A stretch of DNA of 64,000 nucleotides from Cohnella faecalis (GCF_003570905.1 NZ_QXJM01000039.1:558001-622000); one strand, 5' to 3'. Shown: positions 16,338 to 28,760, counted from the stretch's first letter. Program-made: numbers and translations. Notes: generated by a model from the letters alone, not told the origin.

Positions 16338-18017
16338 GTGGGTATTTTGCAAATCGTCGTCGTTCTGGCCGTGTTGGTCTTGCTCGTCAAGCCGGTCGGA
16401 ACTTATGTCTATCATGTTTTCTCGAATGAGCCGAATCGGCTGGATCGGATTTTCGGACCGTTCGAACGTCTCGTTTACGCGCTGATCGGGCTGAAAAACC
16501 GGGTCGGTATGTCGTGGAAAAAGTACGCGTTCAGCTTCCTGCTCACCAATATCGTGCTGGTAGCGGTCGGTTATCTCATTCTGAGAGCGCAAGGGGTTCT
16601 GATGTTCAACCCGAACGGTGTCGGCGAGATGGAAGCGACGCTTTCCTTCAATACGATTATTAGCTTCATAACGAATACGAATCTCCAGCATTACAGCGGA
16701 GAGTCGGGATTGACTTACTTCTCGCAGATGGCTGTCATTACGATGATGATGTTCACGTCCGCCGCCACGGGCTTCTCGGTTGCTATCGCGTTCGTAAGAG
16801 GTCTTACGAGCAAAGGCCGGACGATAGGCAACTTTTTCGAAGATTTCGTCAAAGCTCATACGCGAATCTTTCTTCCGGCCGCCGTGCTCGTGACGCTGCT
16901 GCTCGTGGCGTTGCAAGTGCCGCAGACATTGTCCGCAACCTTATCGGTTACGACGCTGGAGGGCGTTGCGCAGCAAATCGCCATCGGCCCGGTCGCTTCG
17001 TTGGAATCGATCAAGCATCTGGGCACGAACGGCGGGGGCTTCTTCGGAGTCAACTCGGCGCATCCGTTCGAGAATCCGAACGGGCTGACGAACGTGGTCG
17101 AGATTTTGTCCATGTGGGCGCTGCCGGCCGCGCTTCCTTATACGTTCGGTTTGTTCGCTAAAAACCGCAAGCAAGGCTGGGTTATTTTCGGAGCGATGAT
17201 GTCTCTGTTCGTCCTGTTCCTATCGTTGACGTACTTCTCGGAGCTGCGCGGCAACCCGGCCGTGAACGCAATGGGAATCGACGCTTCGCAAGGGAGCATG
17301 GAAGGCAAGGAGGTCCGCTTCGGCATCCCGCAGTCCGCGCTGTTCACGACCGTTACGACGGCGGCGACGACAGGGTCCGTCAACAACATGCACGATGCGC
17401 TCACTCCGCTCGGGGGTCTGGCGCCGCTGGCCGAGATGATGCTGAACTGCGTGTTCGGCGGCAAAGGCGTCGGTCTCGTCAATATGCTCATGTACGCGAT
17501 ACTCGGGGTATTCATTTGCGGGCTCATGGTCGGACGGACGCCGGAATTTCTCGGCCGCAAAATCGAGCCGCGCGAAATGAAGCTGATCGCGATCGCCATT
17601 CTGGCGCATCCGTTCATCATTCTCGTTCCGACGGCAATCGCATTCCTGACCGATCTGGGCAAAGGCTCGATATCGAATCCCGGATACCATGGGCTCTCGC
17701 AGGTGCTGTACGAATATACGTCGTCGGCGGCCAATAACGGATCGGGCTTCGAAGGTCTCGCCGACAACACCTCGTTCTGGAACATAACAACCGGCTTGGT
17801 CATGCTGCTCGGCCGCTATATTTCGATGATCGCCATGCTGGCCGTTGCCGGATCGCTCGTGCGCAAGCAATGGGTGCCGGAAACGGCAGGCACTTTCCGA
17901 ACGGATAACAAGCTTTTCTACGGCATTCTGATCGGCACCGTCCTCCTTATAGGGGCGTTGACCTTTCTTCCGGCCCTTGTTCTGGGACCTATTGCCGAGC
18001 ATTTGACGCTCCGCTAA
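16338..18017 (+). CDS. kdpA: Potassium-transporting ATPase subunit A
   Basis: This 559-residue channel-like subunit selects and conducts K+ in the Kdp pump. It has about ten hydrophobic segments and the four pore-loop regions of the superfamily, for example TGFSVAIAF near residue 150, GTNGGGFFGVNSAHPFENP near residue 230, and the NNGSGFEGL region near residue 470. The GTG start follows GAGGAGGGAAG. The gene is directly after kdpF in the riboswitch-controlled operon. Confidence 0.96.
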   Translation: MGILQIVVVLAVLVLLVKPVGTYVYHVFSNEPNRLDRIFGPFERLVYALIGLKNRVGMSWKKYAFSFLLTNIVLVAVGYLILRAQGVLMFNPNGVGEMEATLSFNTIISFITNTNLQHYSGESGLTYFSQMAVITMMMFTSAATGFSVAIAFVRGLTSKGRTIGNFFEDFVKAHTRIFLPAAVLVTLLLVALQVPQTLSATLSVTTLEGVAQQIAIGPVASLESIKHLGTNGGGFFGVNSAHPFENPNGLTNVVEILSMWALPAALPYTFGLFAKNRKQGWVIFGAMMSLFVLFLSLTYFSELRGNPAVNAMGIDASQGSMEGKEVRFGIPQSALFTTVTTAATTGSVNNMHDALTPLGGLAPLAEMMLNCVFGGKGVGLVNMLMYAILGVFICGLMVGRTPEFLGRKIEPREMKLIAIAILAHPFIILVPTAIAFLTDLGKGSISNPGYHGLSQVLYEYTSSAANNGSGFEGLADNTSFWNITTGLVMLLGRYISMIAMLAVAGSLVRKQWVPETAGTFRTDNKLFYGILIGTVLLIGALTFLPALVLGPIAEHLTLR

Positions 18018-18034
18018 CGATGAGGTGAACCTGT

Positions 18035-20071
18035 ATGCAGATGAAAAAAACTCGCCAATCGATGCTGACGCCCTCTATCGTGCGCAGCGCGATCAAAGAC
18101 AGCTTCGTGAAATTGAATCCCCTGACGATGATGAAGAATCCGGTCATGTTCGTCGTCGAGATTGGAACGCTGATTGTGCTTCTGATGACGGTTTTTCCTG
18201 GGTACTTCCATACGGAGGACGATATTGGTTTTAATATAACGGTGTTTCTCATCCTGCTCCTGACCGTTCTGTTCGCGAACTTCGCGGAAGCGCTGGCCGA
18301 AGGCCGGGGCAAGGCGCAGGCGGATTCGCTTAAGAAGACGAAGAAGGATATAACCGCTAACAAAATGGTCGGGAACGGGATCAAGCTCGTCTCCTCCGCC
18401 GAGCTTCGCAAGGGCGACATCGTAGTCGTCGCCCAGGGCGAAATGATTCCGGGAGACGGCGAAGTGATCTCCGGACTCGCTTCCGTCGACGAATCGGCCA
18501 TTACCGGCGAATCGGCGCCGGTCATCAAGGAGGCGGGCGGCGACTTCAGCTCGGTAACGGGAGGTACCCGTGTCGTCAGCGACCGGATCGTCGTTCGAAT
18601 TGCGGCCGATCCCGGCGAATCGTTCCTTGACCGGATGATCTCGCTTGTCGAAGGCGCGAAGCGGCAGAAGACGCCGAATGAGCTGGCGCTCAGCACGCTG
18701 TTGACGAGTCTCACGATTATTTTCCTGATCGTGGTCGTCACTCTCGCGCCGATGGCCGACTATCTCGACATCGAGCTTCAGATTCCCGTTCTGATTGCGC
18801 TGCTCGTCTGCCTCATTCCGACGACGATCGGCGGCCTTCTGTCCGCGATCGGTATCGCGGGGATGGACCGCGTTACGCAATTCAATGTGCTGGCGATGTC
18901 AGGCAAGGCTGTCGAAGCTGCCGGCGACATTAATACGATGATTCTCGATAAGACAGGAACGATCACCTTCGGAAATCGGATGGCCAGCGAATTCGTCGCA
19001 GTCGGCAAGGAAAGTCTGCGGGATACGGCCGGATGGGCCGCCGTCGGCTCCTTGCGGGACGAGACGCCGGAAGGCCGCTCGGTGCTCGAACTAATGAAGA
19101 AACAGCTGCTTCGCTACGATGAATCGCTCGCGGAGGGCGGCGAATTCATCGAATTCAAAGCGGAGACGCGGATGAGCGGCATCGACCTGCCGGACGGCCG
19201 AAAAGTACGAAAAGGAGCCGTCGATGCGGTTAAAAAATGGGTGATTGCCCAAGGAGGCGAAGTTCCGGCTGATTTGGACGCCGCAAGCGACCGGATCGCG
19301 CGAGAAGGCGGAACGCCTCTGGCGGTCGCGGTCGATAGCCGAATCTACGGTCTCATCTATTTGAAGGACACGGTTAAGCCCGGCATGAGCGAGCGGTTCG
19401 AGCAGCTCCGCCGAATGGGCATCAAGACGATCATGTGTACGGGCGACAATCCGTTGACGGCGGCGACGATTGCCCGCGAAGCAGGAGTCGACGACTTCAT
19501 CGCCGAGAGCAAGCCGGAGGACAAAATCGCCGTCATCCGCCGCGAGCAAGCGGAAGGCAAGCTGGTCGCCATGACGGGCGACGGCACGAACGATGCTCCC
19601 GCACTCGCCCAGGCCGATGTCGGCCTGGCGATGAACAGCGGCACGGTCGCCGCGAAGGAAGCGGCCAACATGGTCGATCTCGACTCCGACCCGTCGAAGA
19701 TCATCGAAGTCGTCGCAATCGGCAAGCAGCTGCTCATGACTCGCGGGGCGCTGACGACGTTCAGCATCGCTAACGATATTGCGAAATATTTTGCCATCAT
19801 TCCGGCGATGTTCATCCTGGCGATCCCGGAGATGAACGCGTTGAACGTCATGGGCCTCGGCTCTCCGCAGTCCGCGATCTTATCGGCATTAATTTTTAAC
19901 GCGATTATTATTCCGCTGCTTATCCCGCTGGCGATGAAAGGCGTCGCCTACAAGCCGATGAGCGCGTCAAGGCTTCTTGGGCGGAATCTCGTCGTCTACG
20001 GACTCGGCGGCGTTATCGTGCCGTTCATCGGGATCAAGCTTATCGATCTATTCGTTCATTTGTGGGTATAG
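18035..20071 (+). CDS. kdpB: Potassium-transporting ATPase ATP-binding subunit B
   Basis: This 678-residue P-type ATPase subunit energises K+ uptake by KdpA. The phosphorylated residue is Asp305 in DKTGTIT. ESA..TGESAPV in the actuator domain, [10 protein letters not shown] and the hinge [16 protein letters not shown] are present. It lies 17 bases after kdpA and 20 bases before kdpC, as in other kdpFABC operons. Confidence 0.96.
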   Translation: MQMKKTRQSMLTPSIVRSAIKDSFVKLNPLTMMKNPVMFVVEIGTLIVLLMTVFPGYFHTEDDIGFNITVFLILLLTVLFANFAEALAEGRGKAQADSLKKTKKDITANKMVGNGIKLVSSAELRKGDIVVVAQGEMIPGDGEVISGLASVDESAITGESAPVIKEAGGDFSSVTGGTRVVSDRIVVRIAADPGESFLDRMISLVEGAKRQKTPNELALSTLLTSLTIIFLIVVVTLAPMADYLDIELQIPVLIALLVCLIPTTIGGLLSAIGIAGMDRVTQFNVLAMSGKAVEAAGDINTMILDKTGTITFGNRMASEFVAVGKESLRDTAGWAAVGSLRDETPEGRSVLELMKKQLLRYDESLAEGGEFIEFKAETRMSGIDLPDGRKVRKGAVDAVKKWVIAQGGEVPADLDAASDRIAREGGTPLAVAVDSRIYGLIYLKDTVKPGMSERFEQLRRMGIKTIMCTGDNPLTAATIAREAGVDDFIAESKPEDKIAVIRREQAEGKLVAMTGDGTNDAPALAQADVGLAMNSGTVAAKEAANMVDLDSDPSKIIEVVAIGKQLLMTRGALTTFSIANDIAKYFAIIPAMFILAIPEMNALNVMGLGSPQSAILSALIFNAIIIPLLIPLAMKGVAYKPMSASRLLGRNLVVYGLGGVIVPFIGIKLIDLFVHLWV

Positions 20072-20091
20072 ATTAGAAGGAGGCAATGTTA

Positions 20092-20691
20092 ATGCACGCA
20101 ACGAGCGAAAAACCGTCGGAAGGTTCATCTCTCCTGATTACCGTTCGAGCCGCTATCGTATTCATCGTATTGTGCGGAATCGTCTATCCGCTTGCTTGTA
20201 CCGGATTGGCTCAAGCGCTAATGCCCGGTCATGCCAACGGCAGCTTGATCGAGGACGCAGCGGGCAAGACGGTCGGCTCGGAATTGATCGGGCAAACGTT
20301 CACCGACCCCAAATATTTCCAAGGCCGGGTGTCCAGCATCGACAACAAGGCGGAAGCATCGGGGTCGAACAATTACGCGCCATCCAATCCGGATATGCTG
20401 AAGCGGACGAAGGATTCCATTGAAGCATGGCAAACGGCCAATCCGGACGTTCCGATCGGCAAGCTGCCGATCGCGCTTATTACTAACTCGGGCTCCGGGC
20501 TCGACCCGCATATTACGCCGCAGTCGGCGGAGGTGCAAATTCCGAGAATCAGCAAGCTGACCGGCATTGCGGCGGCCGATCTGGAGAAGCTGGTCGACAA
20601 GCACACCGAAGGCCGCGACCTCGGGTTGTTCGGAGAGCCAAGAGTCAACGTGCTGAGGTTGAATATCGATTTACAAACTTGGTTCAAATAG
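20092..20691 (+). CDS. kdpC: Potassium-transporting ATPase subunit C
   Basis: This 199-residue subunit has one N-terminal membrane helix ([20 protein letters not shown]) and an extracytoplasmic domain carrying the KdpC hallmarks: [14 protein letters not shown] and the segment from [15 protein letters not shown]. KdpC is needed for assembly and K+ affinity of the pump. The ATG at 20086 is too close to GGAGG, so I start at 20092, eight bases after it. Confidence 0.95.
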   Translation: MHATSEKPSEGSSLLITVRAAIVFIVLCGIVYPLACTGLAQALMPGHANGSLIEDAAGKTVGSELIGQTFTDPKYFQGRVSSIDNKAEASGSNNYAPSNPDMLKRTKDSIEAWQTANPDVPIGKLPIALITNSGSGLDPHITPQSAEVQIPRISKLTGIAAADLEKLVDKHTEGRDLGLFGEPRVNVLRLNIDLQTWFK

Positions 20692-20700
20692 AGAAGCTGT

Positions 20701-20741
20701 GCGAACCCCGCCGGCCCGTCAGGGTGCTGCGGGGCGTTCGC
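20701..20741 (+). promoter_or_regulatory. Hairpin between kdpC and the KdpD-like gene
   Basis: GCGAACCCCGC (20701-20711) pairs with GCGGGGCGTTCGC (20729-20741) with one bulge. No T tract follows. It may lower or stabilise downstream transcript rather than terminate. Confidence 0.5.
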
Positions 20742-20763
20742 GTTCCTTGGGGGAGGTGCCGTA

Positions 20764-23088
20764 ATGGATAGTTTTCGCCGCAAGACGCCAGAAGAGTTGT
20801 TGTACTCCATTTATCGAATTCAGCGCGGTCGTCTGAAGGTCTATATCGGGGCGGTCAGCGGATCGGGCAAGACGTACCAAATGCTGAACGAAGGGCAGAA
20901 GCTCAAGGACCGGGGCATCGATGTCGTCGCCTGCGCCGTGTCCACGAAGCGCAGGCCGGAGACGGTGGAGCAGCTGGCCGGTTTGGATCGGGTGCCGAGC
21001 ATTCACTGGATGCAGGGAGACGAGGAGAAAAAAGATCTCGACGTAGACGCGCTGCTGAAGCGCAATCCCGAGGTCGTGCTGGTCGACGGACTGGCGCACC
21101 GGAACCGTCCGGGAGCCGAGCGTCGTACGCGTCTGGACGATATTCGAGTGCTGCTTGGTCAAGGTATCGGCGTTATCGCGACGGTTAACGCCTACGAGCT
21201 GGAGGGAGTGACCCAGCTTGCCCGCAAGCTGACCGGCATCGAAGCCGAAGCGACGATCCCGGCGGACACGCTGGAGCTTGCCGACGAGGTGCGGCTTATC
21301 GACGTCAGCCCCGAGACGATATTGAAGCGGTTGGAGGAAGGCAATCTCGGGGGCGTCAAGGACCCCGGCTTTCTAAAGCGAGGCAACGTCGGCAAGCTGC
21401 GCGAGCTCGCTCTCCGGCTCATGGCCGAGGACGTGAACGAATCGCTGGAGAAGCATCGCGAGGAGCAGGGGCTGCAAGGGGCATCGGGAGCCGCCGAGCG
21501 AATTCTCGTGTCCGCCCAATACCATTGGAACGGATCGATCTATATCCGTCGCGGCCAGCAAATCGCGCGCAGGCTCGGGGGCGACCTGATGGTCGTCACG
21601 TTTGTTAAGCCGCGCAGGGGCAAAGCTCCGTCCAAGGAAGCGGGCGCCTTCAAGCAGTCGATCGCGAAGCTGACGGAAAAAATCGGCGCGAAATTCGAGG
21701 AAGTTCCGTTGCCTTCCCGCCGAAAGCTGCCTAAAGAGCTCATTCGCTATGCTACGGTGAATAATGTCACCTGCATCGTGCTCGGGCATTCCAAGCAGAG
21801 CCGGTGGCAGGAGCTGTGGAACGGCTCGGTCGTGAACGGAATTTTGAGGCGGGCGAGCAATATCGACGTGTTCTTCATTGCGGACCGGGCCGATCATGAA
21901 GGGGAACGGGTGCTGCCGGCCAAGTCGAGAGCTCCGCAGCCTGCGCCGTCGGAGCCCTATCGGAGGCTGAGCGCCCAAGAGATAGAGCGGAAGATCGAGA
22001 AGATGAGGCGCGGCAAATTCAAAGTGTACATCGGCGCGGCGCCCGGGGTAGGGAAAACGTACAGGATGCTGAGGGAAGGAAACGACCTGCTCCGCAAAAG
22101 CATCGATGCGGTCATCGGTTATTTGGAAACGCACGGACGGGAGGAGACGATCGCGCAAGTCGGATCTCTGCCGGCGATTCCGCGTTCCGTCTACGATTAT
22201 CGGGGAACGAAGCTGGAGGAGATGGACGTTCCTGCGATCATCGCCCGCAATCCGGAAGTCGTTCTCATCGACGAGCTGGCCCATACGAACGTGCACGGCA
22301 GCAAAAACAAGAAGCGATACGAGGATGTGCTGGAGGTGCTGGACGCGGGTATTTCCGTCATTGCCACCTTGAACGTGCAGCACCTCGAAAGCTTGAACGA
22401 CGCGGTGGAGCAGATTGCGGGAGTCCGGGTGAGGGAAACGGTTCCGGACGGCATCCTTCGGCTTGCGGACGAGGTGGAGTTGATCGACGTCACGCCCAAA
22501 GCTTTGCAGGAGAGGCTGCGCGAAGGCCGCATTTACGCGATGAATAAAGTGGAGCAGGCGCTGGACCACTTTTTCAAGACGGGAAACCTTATCGCGCTGC
22601 GCGAGCTTGCCCTTCGCGAAATTGCGGACGACGTAGACGAACGGCTGGAAGCCTGGGAGCGGAACGGTTCCTTGCGAGGGCCTTACGGCAGAAGGGAAGT
22701 CATCTTCGTCTGCGTAACGACGAGCGGCAACGCGGAGCGTCTCATCCGGCGCGGATTTCGGATCGCCCATCGCTTAAAGGCGGAATGGCGCGTTCTTTAC
22801 GTTCATTCGGGAAGAGAGCTTCGCGGAGAATTGGAGAGAAGGGTGCGCGCCTTAAGGGAAATGACGGTTCGGTTGGGCGGCAAGTTCGAGATGGAGCGGG
22901 TCGAATCCCGCAACCGGGTGCCGGATATGCTGATGCTTAAGGCGAATGAATACCGGAGCACCCAGATGGTTATCGGCCAATCGTCGCGAAAATGGTGGGA
23001 GCCGCTGCTGCGCAAGTCCGTGGTGAAAACCGTGCTTGAGCGCGGCAGGCATATGGATGTCCTCGTCATTGCGGATTTCAAGCGATGA
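20764..23088 (+). CDS. Tandem KdpD sensor-domain protein without histidine kinase
   Basis: This 774-residue protein consists of two copies of the KdpD N-terminal module: a P-loop sensor domain followed by a universal-stress-type domain. The first P-loop is GAVSGSGKT (residues 29-37) and the second GAAPGVGKT (around 423-431). The second copy has the KdpD Walker B hallmark DELAHTN; in the first this is changed to DGLAHRN. The USP domains read ILVSAQYHWNG and VIFVCVTTSGN. Classical KdpD goes on to four membrane helices and a histidine kinase; both are absent here and no kdpE is in the window. It is probably a cytoplasmic ligand-sensing protein (ATP, K+ or c-di-AMP are candidates) acting on the pump. 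GGGGGAGG precedes the start. It is the last gene of the operon. Confidence 0.85.
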   Translation: MDSFRRKTPEELLYSIYRIQRGRLKVYIGAVSGSGKTYQMLNEGQKLKDRGIDVVACAVSTKRRPETVEQLAGLDRVPSIHWMQGDEEKKDLDVDALLKRNPEVVLVDGLAHRNRPGAERRTRLDDIRVLLGQGIGVIATVNAYELEGVTQLARKLTGIEAEATIPADTLELADEVRLIDVSPETILKRLEEGNLGGVKDPGFLKRGNVGKLRELALRLMAEDVNESLEKHREEQGLQGASGAAERILVSAQYHWNGSIYIRRGQQIARRLGGDLMVVTFVKPRRGKAPSKEAGAFKQSIAKLTEKIGAKFEEVPLPSRRKLPKELIRYATVNNVTCIVLGHSKQSRWQELWNGSVVNGILRRASNIDVFFIADRADHEGERVLPAKSRAPQPAPSEPYRRLSAQEIERKIEKMRRGKFKVYIGAAPGVGKTYRMLREGNDLLRKSIDAVIGYLETHGREETIAQVGSLPAIPRSVYDYRGTKLEEMDVPAIIARNPEVVLIDELAHTNVHGSKNKKRYEDVLEVLDAGISVIATLNVQHLESLNDAVEQIAGVRVRETVPDGILRLADEVELIDVTPKALQERLREGRIYAMNKVEQALDHFFKTGNLIALRELALREIADDVDERLEAWERNGSLRGPYGRREVIFVCVTTSGNAERLIRRGFRIAHRLKAEWRVLYVHSGRELRGELERRVRALREMTVRLGGKFEMERVESRNRVPDMLMLKANEYRSTQMVIGQSSRKWWEPLLRKSVVKTVLERGRHMDVLVIADFKR

Positions 23089-23130
23089 GAACGCTCCTGG
23101 TGTTTGCGGATTGTTGCTTTGTCCAGTTGC

Positions 23131-23171
23131 GGAAACCGCGTCTGCCGGATATTCGGGCTTTCACGGTTTCC
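23131..23171. terminator. Hairpin between convergent genes
   Basis: GGAAACCG (23131-23138) pairs with CGGTTTCC (23164-23171), with an inner CCGGATATTCGG. It lies between the KdpD-like gene (+) and the MFS gene (-), overlapping the last codons of the latter. There is no strong T tract. Confidence 0.45.
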
Positions 23172-24428
23172 CCGGATCGGGCCGTATGGCGAACAAGGTC
23201 AGCAAGGCGTCGGCCAGACAGGCTGCGGCGAGCGTATAGAACAAAGCGTTCATGGAGTGTCCGATAAGAACGGCGCCGAGCGGAGGGCCGGCAGCTACCC
23301 CGACGAACCGCATGCTGCTGTAGAAGGAGGTGACGGTGCCACGCGCTTTTTTGTCGATTCCTTCGGTCAGCAAGGCATCCAGACCCGGCAAGCCGATGCC
23401 GATCCCGGCCAGGGCAAGCGTAAGCATGCCGACCAGCCAGACGGAGCCGGTCTTGCCTGTCAGTGCGAGTGCCGACAAGGCGGCGGTCGCGCACACCAGC
23501 CCCCGAAGCATCCCCATTTCATCCTCGGTTTGCTTTTGCCGATCCACTTGCCCGCCCAAAAAGAAGCCGTGCACAGCGCCGCCAGAGGAATGGCCAGAAC
23601 GGCGCCTTTTGCGATGCCGTGAACGCTTCTCTCCTCGAGCGTCTCGGACAAATAAAACAAGGAACCGAATACGAGAAACATAGCGATTCCGCCGACCGCG
23701 AACGTCGCATATAGCCAGCGTCCTTGCTCGCGGAACAGGGCGGCGATTTGCCGGACGAACGCTTTGGGGCTTTGTTTTTGCTGATCGGGTTTGGCTTGTT
23801 GCCGCTGCGGCTTTTGATTGTTTGGATTCTTCTGCCCGCCGGACGAATCGGCCGGTTTTGGAGCTTTGACAAAGAAGGCGACCATGACGAAAGACAGCAG
23901 GCTGAAAGCCGGAATCGCGAAAAAAGGCGCGTACCAGACCCATAGCGCGAGCGCGGAGCCGACAATCGGACTGAGCACCTTGCCGAACGTATTGGATGTC
24001 TCGACGATGCCGAGCCCGGTGCTGACATCCTCCTCACGCCGGAACAAATCGCCGACCAAGGGAAGCACGATGGGAAAACTGGCAGCCGCCCCCAGCCCTT
24101 GAAGCATTCTGGCAGAGATCAGAGCGGAATAGGGGGTTTTAAAAGACAAGGCGGCCCATCCGGCGAACGCCCCGGCTGCGGCTACGAGCAGCAAGCCGGG
24201 AAGGATGATCTTTTTTCTGCCGAAGCGATCGGACAAGTAACCGGTGACGGGAATAAAAACGATGGCGACGACAGCGTAGACGGTTATGAATAGGCTGGCC
24301 TTCAAGGCGCTGATGCCCAGCGCCTTTTGCATGTCCGGCAGCACGGGGATAAGCATGGAATTGGCCAGCGTCATCGTAAGCGGGATTGTCGCGATGGATG
24401 CGAGGTCCCATTTTTTTCGCGCCTCCAA
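23161..24428 (-). pseudogene. MFS efflux-type transporter, split by a frameshift
   Basis: The N-terminal part (24428 down to about 23515) encodes the first helices of a drug-efflux-type MFS protein, with the loop signature GYLSDRFGRKK and LQGLGAAASFPIVLPLVGD. It then runs out of frame as GCFGGWCARPPP. The remaining helices continue in another frame (KMGMLRGL, LALAGIGIGLPGLDALL), ending at 23161. Restoring one A in the AAA run near 23515 gives a continuous protein of about 422 residues. A Gln/Pro/Lys-rich cytoplasmic linker (about residues 200-230) lies mid-protein. The TTG at 24428 is the likely start. It could be a real loss or a sequencing error; other one-base losses in this window favour the latter. 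Confidence 0.8.
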
Positions 24429-24669
24429 CCGGCATTCGCCTCCTCCTCGTTGATAAAGACGCTGTTTTTCCCAAGCCAGCCATTTGGACGCATGGGTAAC
24501 TCCGTCGATTAGTATGGTCTTGAAACAACTGGGTTATTACCATTCGCCAGAAGCTTGGTTGAAATAAGCGGAATTCATTATGCAATTGTCACATAACGTT
24601 ACACCTGACATCAAAATCGTCTGAAAAATAGAAATAACGGGGAGGCAACTTCCATTTTCAGAAATTATA

Positions 24670-24686
24670 TGTTATTATTCATGACA
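24670..24686 (+). promoter_or_regulatory. TnrA/GlnR-like site before the nitrate genes
   Basis: TGTTATTATTCATGACA fits TGTNA-N7-TNACA, the half-site pattern of the Bacillus nitrogen regulators TnrA/GlnR. A possible -10 box TATAAA lies at 24707-24712 with no good -35, as expected for activation; TATGAT at 24741-24746 is an alternative. The rest of the 24429-24771 gap is AT-rich with no gene. Confidence 0.55.
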
Positions 24687-24771
24687 TAAGAAATATCGCT
24701 ATGCGATATAAATGGTTAAAATGGCTAATACATGACATGATATGATAGGAAAAACCTTGGGAGTGGATGGC

Positions 24772-27198
24772 ATGAAAAAGAAGCTGGTGCTTGTAGGCAA
24801 TGGGATGGCTGGCGTTAGCTGCGTCGAACAGATGCTGAAGCTTGCTCCGAATCGTTATGACATTACGATTTTCGGAAGCGAGCCGCATCCTAACTACAAC
24901 CGGATATTGCTGTCTTCGGTTCTGGCGGGCGATGCCGACATGCAGGATATCGTCATTAACGATTGGTCGTGGTACGAAGAAAATCACATCACGCTGCACA
25001 CCGGCCAGACGGTCACTCGAATCGATCAACAGAACAAGCTCGTCAGCACGGACGGCGGAATCAGCGTTCCTTACGACGAGCTCATTATCGCTACCGGATC
25101 CTTGCCGTTCATGCTTCCGCTCCCTGGCGCAGACAAAGAAGGCGTCATCGCCTTCCGCGACATCAAAGACTGCGAGACGATGATCGAGACGGCCAAAAAA
25201 TATCGTAAAGCGATCGTTATCGGAGGCGGGCTGCTCGGACTCGAGGCGGCGCGCGGATTGCTTAACCTGAACATGGAAGTGTCGGTCGTCCATATCAATC
25301 CTTATTTGATGGAGCGACAACTGGATGAGCCGGCTTCGATTATGCTTCGCAAAGAGCTGGAATCCCAAGGGATGAGATTCCTGCTGTCGAAAAACTCGGA
25401 ATCCATTCTGGGCAAAAAGCGGGTAACCGGTCTGCGGTTTACGGACGGATCGGAAGAGCAAGCGGATCTTATCGTTATGGCCGTCGGTATTAAACCTAAC
25501 GTGGCTTTGGCGAAGGCGAGCGGCATCGAGGTCAATCGCGGCATCGTGGTCAACGATTACCTGGAGACGAGCGCGCCGAACGTCTACTCCGTCGGCGAAT
25601 GCGCCGAGCACCGGGGGATCGCTTACGGCCTTGTCGCTCCTCTCTACGAGCAAGGCGCGGTGCTCGCGAAGCGCCTGGCCGGAGCGGAGACGAAGGGCTA
25701 CCAAGGCTCCGTCACCTCGACGAAGCTGAAGGTGTCCGGCGTCAACGTATTTTCCGCCGGGATGTTCACGGACGCTCCGGACACTCGGGCGATTCGGGTG
25801 CAGGACGAAATCGGCGGCGTCTATAAAAAAATTGTGCTTCGCGGCGGCAAAGTCATCGGCTCGGTGCTCTTCGGAGATACGAGCGACGGCTCCAGATTGT
25901 TCGCGATGATTCGCAGCGAGGAAGACGTGACCGGACGCGAGAAGGAAGTGCTTCTCGGCGCCGGAGGCGGGGGTTCGGCCAAATCGGGCGTCGAGCTGGT
26001 CGCTTCCATGGCGGACGATGAAATCGTCTGCGGCTGCAATGGTGTTAGCAAAGGTGCCATCGTTCAAGCGATCAACGAAAAAGGGTGCGCAAGCGTCAAC
26101 GATATTAAGGCTTGCACGAAAGCGTCCGGCTCCTGCGGAGGCTGCAAGCCGCTGGTAGCCGATGTGCTGACCTACGTGCTCGGGGCGGATGGCGTTAAGA
26201 CGGTGAAGGAAGGCATCTGCGGCTGTACGACGCTTGGGCGCGACGAAGTCGTCGAGTCGATCAAGGCGATGCATCTCACCACTTCGAAGGAAGTTATGAA
26301 CGTGCTCGGCTGGAACAATGCGGAAGGCTGCTCGAAATGCCGTCCGGCGCTTAACTATTACCTCGGCATGGTATGGCCGGAGGAGCATGAAGAGGAGCGG
26401 GAGTCGCGGTTCGTGAACGAGCGCAACCACGCGAACATTCAGAAGGACGGCACGTACTCCGTCGTTCCGCGGATGTACGGCGGAGTGACGACGCCTGCCG
26501 ATCTAAAGAAAATAGCCGAGGTAGCGGTGAAGTACGACGTTCCTCTCGTGAAGATGACCGGCGGGCAGCGGATCGACCTGCTCGGGGTGAAGAAAGAAGA
26601 TTTGCCGAAAATGTGGGCGGATCTCGACATGCCGTCGGGTTATGCGTACGGCAAAGCGTTGCGGACGGTCAAGACTTGCGTCGGCTCGACGTTCTGCCGG
26701 TTCGGCACCCAGGATTCGATCCAGATGGGAATCGATCTGGAGAAGAAGTTTGAGCGCTTGAATACTCCGGCCAAAGTGAAGATGGCCGTATCGGGATGCC
26801 CTCGGAATTGCGCGGAGTCGAACATCAAGGATTTCGGCGTCGTCGCCATCGACGGCGGCTGGGAGCTTCACGTCGGAGGCAACGGGGGAACGAAGCTTCG
26901 CGCCACCGATCTGCTGTGCAAGGTGAAGACGGAAGAGGAAGTGCTGGAGTGGGCGGGAGCCTACTTGCAATATTATCGCGAGACCGGCAAGTACAACGAG
27001 CGGACGAGCGAATGGGTGGAACGGGTCGGCCTCGATACGATCAAAGCCGCGCTGGAGAAGCAAGAAGACCGGGCGGAGCTTGTCGAGCGAATCGAGAAGA
27101 CGCTTAGCCTGACGAAGGACCCATGGAAAGAAATTATCGAGAAGCAAGAGCTGAACCGCAACTTCGTGCCCATAGCCGGCGAGCCTGCCGTACGTTAA
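24772..27198 (+). CDS. nirB: Nitrite reductase [NAD(P)H] large subunit
   Basis: This 808-residue enzyme reduces nitrite to ammonium for assimilation (NasD in B. subtilis). In order, it has an FAD/NAD(P)H-binding reductase domain ([25 protein letters not shown]), two BFD-like [2Fe-2S] segments ([11 protein letters not shown]...SCGGCKPL), and a siroheme/[4Fe-4S] reductase domain. The four cluster cysteines are seen in [11 protein letters not shown] and [10 protein letters not shown]. The frame is open from 24742, but ATG at 24772 has TTGGGAGTGG upstream and gives the family N-terminus [11 protein letters not shown]. It is first in the nitrate cluster, behind a TnrA-like site. Confidence 0.94.
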   Translation: MKKKLVLVGNGMAGVSCVEQMLKLAPNRYDITIFGSEPHPNYNRILLSSVLAGDADMQDIVINDWSWYEENHITLHTGQTVTRIDQQNKLVSTDGGISVPYDELIIATGSLPFMLPLPGADKEGVIAFRDIKDCETMIETAKKYRKAIVIGGGLLGLEAARGLLNLNMEVSVVHINPYLMERQLDEPASIMLRKELESQGMRFLLSKNSESILGKKRVTGLRFTDGSEEQADLIVMAVGIKPNVALAKASGIEVNRGIVVNDYLETSAPNVYSVGECAEHRGIAYGLVAPLYEQGAVLAKRLAGAETKGYQGSVTSTKLKVSGVNVFSAGMFTDAPDTRAIRVQDEIGGVYKKIVLRGGKVIGSVLFGDTSDGSRLFAMIRSEEDVTGREKEVLLGAGGGGSAKSGVELVASMADDEIVCGCNGVSKGAIVQAINEKGCASVNDIKACTKASGSCGGCKPLVADVLTYVLGADGVKTVKEGICGCTTLGRDEVVESIKAMHLTTSKEVMNVLGWNNAEGCSKCRPALNYYLGMVWPEEHEEERESRFVNERNHANIQKDGTYSVVPRMYGGVTTPADLKKIAEVAVKYDVPLVKMTGGQRIDLLGVKKEDLPKMWADLDMPSGYAYGKALRTVKTCVGSTFCRFGTQDSIQMGIDLEKKFERLNTPAKVKMAVSGCPRNCAESNIKDFGVVAIDGGWELHVGGNGGTKLRATDLLCKVKTEEEVLEWAGAYLQYYRETGKYNERTSEWVERVGLDTIKAALEKQEDRAELVERIEKTLSLTKDPWKEIIEKQELNRNFVPIAGEPAVR

Positions 27199-27222
27199 TC
27201 GAGGATAGAAAGGAAGCTGCGC

Positions 27223-27554
27223 ATGAAACGATTCAATGTCGGCCACATATCGGAAATCGCGGAGAAAAGATCCCGCGTCGTTCATATCGAAGGGATAGAG
27301 GTAGCCCTCTTCAAGCTGTCGGGGGCTCGATCAAAGCGATCGAGAATCGCTGCCCTCACAAGAACGGCAAGCTGTCCGAAGGCATCGTGTGCGACCATCA
27401 CGTGTTCTGTCCGCTGCACGACTGGAAGATCAACCTGAAAGACGGGCTCGTTCAGGAGCCCGACGAAGGCTGCGTAACGACGTTCCGTATCGATGTGGAT
27501 GAAGCGACGGGCGATATGTGGCTCCACCTTAACGAAGAGTCGCAAGCATCTTGA
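27223..27554 (+). pseudogene. nirD: Nitrite reductase small subunit (Rieske-type), frameshifted
   Basis: The gene starts at ATG 27223 behind AAAGGAAGC and encodes [15 protein letters not shown] up to about VALFKLSG. It then continues in another frame as [20 protein letters not shown] and [11 protein letters not shown], ending at 27554. The Rieske-type [2Fe-2S] ligands Cys-Pro-His and Cys-Pro-Leu-His are intact in the second part. One base appears to be missing from the GGGGG run near 27322. With it restored the protein would be about 110 residues, normal for NirD/NasE. It delivers electrons within the nitrite reductase. A sequencing error is as likely as real inactivation, since the operon is otherwise complete. 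Confidence 0.85.
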
Positions 27555-27584
27555 TGGATTCTGCATAGCGAGGAGACAAGGAGC

Positions 27585-28760
<1,176 letters not shown>

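Noticed and set aside
24679..26430. 583-residue minus-strand frame opposite nirB
   Set aside because: It is antisense to a well-supported nitrite reductase and its translation resembles no protein family; it is a GC-driven shadow frame.
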